Assembly (NCBI RefSeq): GCF_016587415.1
Contig: NZ_BNJI01000002.1
Location: 558,001 to 622,000, forward strand
From: Ktedonobacter sp. SOSP1-85
GTDB taxonomy: Bacteria > Chloroflexota > Ktedonobacteria > Ktedonobacterales > Ktedonobacteraceae
Direction: 5' to 3'
Length of the DNA: 64,000 nt
Part shown: piece after piece, positions 58,871 to 64,000 of the stretch
Layout: the number at the start of each line of letters is the position of its first letter
Numbering within the stretch: position 1 is the stretch's first letter
The notes under the pieces: model-generated
What the model was told of the DNA's origin: nothing
The model's input: the letters and a program-made list of their open reading frames with translations, nothing else
Databases searched by the model: none
Program-made: the position numbers and the translations under genes

Positions 58871-58927
58871 CTATGATGCCTGAGACGGAAGCTCTTGCCC
58901 TGGTGGAATGACGATATCCTTATCCAT
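58871..58927 (-). CDS. Possible 18-residue peptide
   Basis: MDKDIVIPPGQELPSQAS, with GGAG seven bases before the ATG, 67 bp upstream of the O-methyltransferase. It may be a leader or small modified peptide, or chance. No cysteines. Confidence 0.2.
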   Translation of the reverse strand: MDKDIVIPPGQELPSQAS

Positions 58928-58998
58928 GCCTTTTCTCCGAATGGTTGCATATTCTTTTTCTTCTATGCATAGTAGCAGATTGCCCTTCTTTTTCTTCG

Positions 58999-59481
58999 CT
59001 ATAAATACAGATTATATGAATAGAACTCTCCGTCTCTCTGCCATCCTGCAACCTCGTAGAGAGTTTGCGCACTGCTATTATTGATGGCAGTTGTTAAGGT
59101 TAAGCCTCTGGCCTGGGTTTCTACGGCAAATTCTCTTGCACGGTCTAAGAGGGCCTTGCCAACACCAGAACGTCTTGCTTCCGGTATGACAAAAAGATCG
59201 TTTAATATCCACAGAGGTTTCAGTGAGACCGAGGAGAAGGAGGGGTACAATTGCGTAAATCCATACGCCTGCCGTACTCCATTTTCGTCACTTTTGAGTG
59301 ACAGGGCGAGGAAGATCACTGAACTGTTTTCCTGCAGTCGCGCGGTGAGAAAGTTTTGCGCGGCTACTAAGTCTGTTGCTTGCTGATAGAACTGGCGATA
59401 TGCGTCGAAGAGCGGTGCAATGAGTGCTACATGTTCTATCGTTGCCCTGGTAATCTCAAAGGTAGATTTGCGCGTATTCAT
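58999..59481 (-). CDS. GNAT family N-acetyltransferase
   Basis: 160 residues from MNTRKSTF; AGAGA upstream. Motifs: ITRATIEHVALIAPLFDAYRQFY, LNDLFVIPEARRSGVGKALLDRARE (acetyl-CoA loop RRSGVG) and NNSSAQTLYEVAGWQRD. It resembles enzymes acetylating small amines. Substrate unknown. Divergent from the Ada-AlkA gene. Confidence 0.88.
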   Translation of the reverse strand: MNTRKSTFEITRATIEHVALIAPLFDAYRQFYQQATDLVAAQNFLTARLQENSSVIFLALSLKSDENGVRQAYGFTQLYPSFSSVSLKPLWILNDLFVIPEARRSGVGKALLDRAREFAVETQARGLTLTTAINNSSAQTLYEVAGWQRDGEFYSYNLYL

Positions 59482-59663
59482 AACTTGTCTCTCTGGCCTT
59501 TCCAATGCTAATTGCGGAACTGACAGTTGATGGTAAATGGCATCGAGCAATTACGCTCTTACAATTTGTCCAGCTATCTTAGTCAGAAGATGGTCTGCTT
59601 ACAAGGGCCACTTCGAGATATATTGAACATACCAATTGAGATGAGAGCAGATCTGGCACACCC

Positions 59664-59721
59664 GGTATGTGATGAGCAAAGTTGGCGGGCAGATGCCCGC
59701 CAACTTTGCTCATCACATACC
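59664..59721. repeat. Long perfect palindrome P7
   Basis: 27-bp perfect arms around AGAT. It lies between divergent starts, so terminator placement is unlikely. Confidence 0.85.
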
Positions 59722-59847
59722 TCTAATGTTCATGTCCGAAAACCGCTAGTCAGAACCTCCCTGGTGGCGTATGATAGTCACACAAAGGAACCAGGCCTGG
59801 GTGTTCCGCGTGTGTCGTCGTCTCATTATGCCAAAGGAAAATATGCC

Positions 59848-61359
59848 ATGGAAGCCTCCACCAGTCTGCATACCGACTTCGATCTCTGTTATCGCGCGGT
59901 CTGTAGCCGCGATCCCCGCTTCGACGGGCGCTTCTACTCGGCGGTAACCTCGACGGGCATCTATTGCCGTCCCATCTGCCCGGCGCGTACACCTCAGGCT
60001 CGCAACATACGCTTCTTCTCCTCCGCAGCGGCAGCGGAGGCGGCGGGCTTTCGCGCCTGCCGCCGCTGTCATCCAGAGTCCAGCCCCGGCTCCTCGGACT
60101 GGAATGTCCGCGCCGACCTCGTGGCACGGGCATTGCGCTTGATCGCCGCAGGGCTGGTAGATAGCGAGGGCGTATCCGGGCTGGCGCAGCGCCTGGCCGT
60201 TAGCGAGCGCCATATTCATCGCGAGCTGACCGCCGAGGTCGGCGTGGGTCCACTGGCCCTGGCGCGCAGTCGCCGCGCCCAGGTCGCGCGCCTGCTCATA
60301 GACCAGACCGACCTGCCCCTGACCGAGATCGCCTTTAGCTCGGGGTTCGCCAGCATCCGCCAGTTTAATGAAACTATGCAGCAGCTTTTTGCCTGCGCGC
60401 CCTCGGAGTTTCGCCGCCGCCAGATCGCAGAAGGAAATGGCGCGGGCAAGTTGACACTCCGCCTGCAATATCGCCCGCCCTACGCCTTTGGCCCGCTGCT
60501 GGCCTATCTGGAGAAACGCGCCCTACCAGGTGTCGAAGAGGTCGTCAATGGTGTCTACCGCCGCACCATCCGCCTTGCACGCTCTCAGGGCCTCCTCGAA
60601 CTGGAGCCTCAGCCCGCCATACACGCGGTCGCGGTACGCCTCTCGCTGGATAACCTCAATGATGTAAGCGCCATTGTCCAGCGCTGTCGCAACCTCTTCG
60701 ACCTGGATGCCGATCCCAACGCCATCATGCACATGCTAGAAGCAGATCCCCTGCTCGCGCCGCTCGTCACCGCCCTGCCCGGCCTGAGAATTCCCGGCGC
60801 CTTCGATGGTTTTGAGCTGGCGGTACGCGCCATCCTTGGTCAGCAAGTCTCGGTCGCGGGTGCGCGTACTCTAGCGGCCCGCGTCGCTCGCGCCACCGGT
60901 GAGCCGCTCGCCCAGCCTGATGGCACACTCACTCATTACTTCCCGACGCCCGCCCAGCTTATAGAAGGCAGCCTGGACGGCCTGGGCATCACCACCTCAC
61001 GCATCAAGGCCATCAAAGAGTTGGCGCGTAGCGTAGACGCAGGCGAGGTCGTCCTCGACCGTGGCGCCGACCGCGCGGAGACTGTCACCCGCCTCCAGGG
61101 CCTCCCCGGCGTTGGCCCCTGGACCGCCAGCTATATTGCCATGCGCGCCCTGGGCGATCCCGACGCCTTCCCCGTCACCGACCTGGGCCTGCGCCGCGCC
61201 TTCGAGCAACATAACCTGCCCGCCAGCCCCAAGCATATCGCGGCCCACGCCGAGGCCTGGCGCCCCTGGCGCGCCTACGCCACCCACTACCTCTGGCACA
61301 ACCTCGCCTCCTCGAATAAGAGCAAGATAGGAGAAGTTTTTCCCGATGTGAGTGAGTAA
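59848..61359 (+). CDS. Ada-like regulator fused to AlkA DNA glycosylase
   Basis: 503 residues from MEASTSLH; AAAGGA upstream, and earlier frame is repeat-derived. Order: Ada zinc domain (about 10-75: YCRPICPARTPQARN and CRRCHPE, four Cys), AraC-type HTH (90-185: LAQRLAVSERHIHRELTAEVGVGPLALARSRRAQVARLLI), AlkA N-terminal domain, HhH-GPD glycosylase (LPGVGPWTASYIAMRALGDPDAFPVTDLGLRRAF; catalytic Asp in VTDLGL). It senses methyl phosphotriesters through Cys and excises alkylated bases. Ogt lies 2 kb upstream. Confidence 0.95.
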   Translation: MEASTSLHTDFDLCYRAVCSRDPRFDGRFYSAVTSTGIYCRPICPARTPQARNIRFFSSAAAAEAAGFRACRRCHPESSPGSSDWNVRADLVARALRLIAAGLVDSEGVSGLAQRLAVSERHIHRELTAEVGVGPLALARSRRAQVARLLIDQTDLPLTEIAFSSGFASIRQFNETMQQLFACAPSEFRRRQIAEGNGAGKLTLRLQYRPPYAFGPLLAYLEKRALPGVEEVVNGVYRRTIRLARSQGLLELEPQPAIHAVAVRLSLDNLNDVSAIVQRCRNLFDLDADPNAIMHMLEADPLLAPLVTALPGLRIPGAFDGFELAVRAILGQQVSVAGARTLAARVARATGEPLAQPDGTLTHYFPTPAQLIEGSLDGLGITTSRIKAIKELARSVDAGEVVLDRGADRAETVTRLQGLPGVGPWTASYIAMRALGDPDAFPVTDLGLRRAFEQHNLPASPKHIAAHAEAWRPWRAYATHYLWHNLASSNKSKIGEVFPDVSE

Positions 61360-61399
61360 GCTTGATACATATGCAAAGCAAAAAAATTTGAAAACGGGA

Positions 61400-61596
61400 G
61401 GCGTACCCGAGTCCCTCCCCAACACAGCCCCTGGGCGGGACGAGATCATCTCCGGGCTAGAGCAGGCGGCCTTGCTAAAGAGAACGGCACAACTCGCAGA
61501 TGTGGGCAACGTGGCAGCTTCGTAGCTTCAGATCAAGCTCGCACCATGACTGCCTCCACCGTGAATATCTCCTGCGGCGCGCTTATGGACTATTAA
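61400..61596 (+). pseudogene. C-terminal remnant of a short-chain dehydrogenase, frameshifted
   Basis: GVPESLPNTAPGRDEIISGL...LKRTAQLADVGNVA reads to about 61521, then FVASDQARTMTASTVNISCGALMDY continues in another frame to TAA. Such VGNVAAFLASDxAxxMTGxxxNISCG sequence is the normal end of SDR proteins. One base is missing near 61521. No Rossmann region is present upstream. Confidence 0.55.
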
Positions 61597-61999
61597 GCCA
61601 CAAGAGACATGATCCGACTCTTTCTTTGCATTTACGAAGCGCTCGGCTGAGCTGCGAAGGAGCGCGCATAGGCAAACGCCGCGTGGATGACAGCCTGCTC
61701 AGAGAGGTCTACGAGGAGTTTGGCCTGGCCGATATCCTGGGAAACAATATTGGCATTTACACCTCTATTTCAATCGCAGTCTGGCTTGTTACAAAATAAA
61801 AAACTTCTCTCGCGCTATTGCTCTTCACTTCACACATAACAATACAAATAAAGTAAACACGTCAAGATGATCATAGAGGATAAACTGACCGGAAAGTGTC
61901 CGGTGCCTGTCCTGGGAAATGGTCATCTTTTCTTCTATACTTTCGATTGTAAGAGATCGTTTAACCAATCTGATGTTTCACAGTCAAGGAGAAAATACC
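61597..61999 (+). other. Degenerate region with a short coding-like fragment
   Basis: 403 bp. A frame ending at 61799 contains RRVDDSLLREVYEEFGLADI and a hydrophobic tail, looking like the end of an unknown gene. Nothing else is recognisable until the ribosome-binding site of the next gene. Confidence 0.3.
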
Positions 62000-62443
62000 A
62001 TGCGAAAAGCATTGAAAATGGTGGTGTGCGGTGCACTTCTTCTGGCAGCACTGTTCTCATTGAGTGCCTTTACCTCGGCACCTTCAGCACATGCAGCGGC
62101 CCTGGGCATGAATCCTCATACCACGCCAGCAGGGGCAACGGCGCATGTTGTATCTTATGCAAGCATTCCGCCTGATGGACCAAATTGTCCAAGAACAGTC
62201 CAAAAAGGTGATAGAGGATCAGCTGTGAAGCTCGCGCAACAATCCGTGAATTGGTTCTATAACCATACGAACCTTAGAAGCTTAGTCCGTGGTAAGGGTA
62301 TTCTTCCTATTGCGGAAGATGGAATTTTCGGTCAACGTACAAAAGACGCTATAATGGCTTTCCAAGAATGGGATTATCCTGCTGCTGGTTCTGTCGATGG
62401 CATTGTTGGACCAACGACCTGGCATGCTCTCTACCACTGCTAA
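62000..62443 (+). CDS. Secreted peptidoglycan-binding (PGBD1) protein
   Basis: 147 residues from ATG 62000; AAGGAG nine bases upstream. Signal peptide: MRKALKMVVCGALLLAALF...APSAHAAA, cleavage near AHA-A (residue 33). The C-terminal PG_binding_1 fold: TVQKGDRGSAVKLAQQSVNWFYN, LPIAEDGIFGQRTKDAIMAFQEW, GSVDGIVGPTTWHAL. Two Cys (62nd and last) may pair. Anchors to cell wall; no catalytic domain, so a wall-associated accessory or inhibitor. Confidence 0.9.
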   Translation: MRKALKMVVCGALLLAALFSLSAFTSAPSAHAAALGMNPHTTPAGATAHVVSYASIPPDGPNCPRTVQKGDRGSAVKLAQQSVNWFYNHTNLRSLVRGKGILPIAEDGIFGQRTKDAIMAFQEWDYPAAGSVDGIVGPTTWHALYHC

Positions 62444-62743
62444 TACTTCGCTGACGACTGTCACGGGTCTCTAGATCTGAGGCAATCAGGATGATGTGAG
62501 CGTTTTTCTTGTGCCTAGGAAGGCGCTTTTTATTATCCTGGATTCATTCATACACGGCTGACAATTTCAATTGAAGGATACTGTTTGAGCCAGGCGGCCA
62601 CCTGGCACGAAAGGCGCGGGGGCGACGCATGGATGATATACGATTTCACCCATGTGCCGCCCCGCCCTTGCTATTCAAGGTCGTGTATAATTAGGGGAAG
62701 TATTGTTATTTCTCGCCTATGTGCCTCATCCTGGAGGGAAGGT
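62444..62743. other. Intergenic region before the decarboxylase genes
   Basis: 300 bp with no gene recognised. A possible hairpin with GCGTTTTTC and GGCGCTTTTTATT near 62510 may end the secreted-protein transcript. GGAGGGAAGGT at the right end is the next ribosome-binding site. Confidence 0.35.
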
Positions 62744-63256
62744 ATGCCTGTCTCGGTGACTCATTCCAGGCTGATCTATGACGCGCTTAAAGCCTGCGAT
62801 GTCAAAATTATTTCGGCCCTGCCCGAAACCTGGCTCATCCACCTCATTCGGATGGCCGACGATGACCCCGAGGTGACGCTGGTACGCGTCGCCAAGGAGG
62901 AGGAGGCGATTGGCATCTCCGCCGGGGCTCACCTGGCGGGCGTCAATTCGGCACTCCTGATGCAGAATCATGGCTTCTTCGCCGCCATCAATCCCATCGT
63001 CTCCCTCGCTCAGTTGTATAAGATCCCACTTTTGATGCTTATCAGTTACAGAGGGTCCTTCGGTGAGCGTGATCCCTGGCAGACCCAGGGTGGGCTGGCT
63101 ACCGAGCCGCTCTTGCGCGCCCTGAATATCCCCACTACCCAACTGCGTCATCCCGAGGATGTCCCGCGCTGTATCAAAGAGGCCCAGACCCTCGCCCTGG
63201 CCTCGCAGCACCCGGTCGCTGTCCTGCTCTCACGCGAGCTTATGTGGGAGGATTAG
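62744..63256 (+). CDS. TPP-dependent decarboxylase, N-terminal (alpha) subunit
   Basis: 170 residues from MPVSVTHS; GGAGGGAAGGT upstream. TPP_enzyme_N style: IISALPETWLIHLIRM, the catalytic Glu region VRVAKEEEAIGISAGAHLAG and SALLMQNHGFFAAINPIVSLAQLYKIPLLMLISYRG. Matches the alpha subunit of sulfopyruvate/phosphonopyruvate decarboxylase (ComD-like). The beta gene follows with a start 3 bp past the stop, so co-translated. Substrate not determinable from context. Confidence 0.85.
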   Translation: MPVSVTHSRLIYDALKACDVKIISALPETWLIHLIRMADDDPEVTLVRVAKEEEAIGISAGAHLAGVNSALLMQNHGFFAAINPIVSLAQLYKIPLLMLISYRGSFGERDPWQTQGGLATEPLLRALNIPTTQLRHPEDVPRCIKEAQTLALASQHPVAVLLSRELMWED

Positions 63257-63258
63257 CC

Positions 63259-63840
63259 ATGCTACGCATTGACGCGCTTAAAGCGATCTATCCCGAGTTG
63301 GAGCACTGCATCGTCGTCACGATCATGGGCGCCGTCGCCGCCGAGCTCTACTCGCTTGGTCATCGCCATAACTTCTTCTACCTGGAGCACGCTATGGGGC
63401 TGGCCTCCTCGATGGGCCTGGGCATCGCGCTCTCCCTGCCAGAACACCCGGTGGTGGTACTGGATGGTGATGGCTCGCTCCTGATGAACCTGGGGACCCT
63501 CAGCACAATGGCCCGCTATCAACCAGGCAACCTGCTCCACATCGTCTTCGATAACGAGAGCCTGCTATCGGTCGGCGGCTTCCCCACAGCGACGGCGGTC
63601 CATACCGACCTCGCGGGTATCGCGCAGGCCTCCAACATTCCCAGGGTCGCACGCGCCAACACGCCCGAGGAACTTCAAGCCTGTGTGCACGCGGCCCTGG
63701 CCAGCCACACCCTTACTACCTGCGTCTCTAAAGTTGAGGCCATCGGCCCCAAAACCTTCGCCATGGACCTGCCCCTGCTGGAAAACCGCTTCCAGTTCAA
63801 GCGCTACCTGGAGACCTTGCGCCAGCCAGGCGCTAAATGA
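63259..63840 (+). CDS. TPP-dependent decarboxylase, C-terminal (beta) subunit
   Basis: 193 residues from ATG 63259; GGAGG overlaps the upstream stop. TPP-binding motif VVLDGDGSLLMNLGTLSTMARYQPGNLLHIVFDNES (GDGS...N) and EHAMGLASSMGLGIALSLPEH preceding it. Together with 62744 it forms a split decarboxylase as in ComE/Ppd enzymes, converting sulfopyruvate or phosphonopyruvate to the aldehyde. No other coenzyme M or phosphonate gene lies in the window. Confidence 0.87.
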   Translation: MLRIDALKAIYPELEHCIVVTIMGAVAAELYSLGHRHNFFYLEHAMGLASSMGLGIALSLPEHPVVVLDGDGSLLMNLGTLSTMARYQPGNLLHIVFDNESLLSVGGFPTATAVHTDLAGIAQASNIPRVARANTPEELQACVHAALASHTLTTCVSKVEAIGPKTFAMDLPLLENRFQFKRYLETLRQPGAK

Positions 63841-63851
63841 CTCCAGAGGTC

Positions 63852-64000
63852 GATAGGGACCAGCTTTAGCGCGTCCGAACGCCATTTATGGCAGTGCGGC
63901 GCTAGCCTGATTGTTGCCAGATCACAAGGTAAACTATCCCAAGACAGGTCGAAGCAAAAACGTTTTGGGCTAACGCCGAAGTGCGATGAATCGCCTTCGG
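63852..64000. repeat. T-type element, cut by the window edge
   Basis: Starts GATAGGGACCAGCTTTAGCG and follows the 26872-27037 element, with GCCATTTATGGC inside and GCCGAAGTGCGATGAATCGC before the edge. The right terminal repeat would lie outside. Confidence 0.85.

Noticed and set aside
60216..60468. Long minus-strand frames over the Ada-AlkA gene
   Set aside because: Shadows of a GC-rich gene whose plus-strand frame has all expected motifs.

Overview
The window is one piece of a moderately GC-rich bacterial chromosome. It carries about 55 protein genes, many small operons or singletons, hardly any housekeeping genes, and a very heavy load of intergenic palindromic repeats. A transposase fragment, numerous GNAT, DoxX, TetR, MFS and SAM-methyltransferase genes, a Tet(M)-like GTPase, a NACHT-LRR protein and F420/FMN split-barrel proteins together suggest a large-genome soil Chloroflexota, most like Ktedonobacteria. 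This is inference from gene style; there is no rRNA marker. I saw no tRNA, rRNA or CRISPR array.

Layout. 1-8.97 kb: methyltransferase end, Tet(M)-like ribosome-protection GTPase, zinc-ribbon membrane protein, GH65 phosphorylase, Uma2 protein, cytochrome P450. 9-20 kb: acetyltransferase, LacI regulator, two drug/DoxX modules with local regulators, then a patch of gene remnants (transposase, methyltransferases, a frameshifted MocR regulator). 20-28.3 kb: PhyH dioxygenase, lipase-like hydrolase, a 939-codon unrecognised winged-helix/zinc-ribbon protein, methyltransferase, acetyltransferase, APH-like kinase. 28.5-31.9 kb: a NACHT ATPase with about 12 leucine-rich repeats, isolated between nested mobile repeats; it is the best candidate for an undescribed immune-type system here. 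32-45.7 kb: HAD, MBL, TetR/PPOX pair, NagB, two DHFR-like reductases, a PAS histidine kinase, MFS and EamA transporters. 45.9-53.2 kb: TetR/DoxX pair, a DUF6036 nucleotidyltransferase and possible partner, TetR/SDR pair, a two-component system with a small membrane protein. 53.3-64 kb: universal stress protein, crotonase, S58 peptidase, Ogt and Ada-AlkA alkylation repair, O-methyltransferase, secreted peptidoglycan-binding protein and a split TPP decarboxylase.

Logic. Three TetR genes sit divergent from, and very probably repress, small redox or membrane genes. Two of these regulators, 12 kb apart, share one operator sequence. The two-component genes overlap by ATGA and face a small membrane gene with 11-bp-spaced repeats between.

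Repeats. At least six families of non-autonomous palindromic elements are present, several inserted in one another with readable target duplications: (R) short TGTAGGGTCC elements that supply the stop codon of three genes and sit in-frame inside a fourth; (M) GCCCGACGCT terminal-inverted-repeat elements; (A-E) paired hairpins with reverse-complementary loops and covarying stems; (X) about 0.4-0.5 kb elements; (Y) a 161-bp element with a 6-bp target duplication; (T) a 166-bp element. In addition, seven long near-perfect palindromes of constant geometry but unrelated sequence occur at gene ends and in divergent promoter regions. No intact transposase is present to move any of them.
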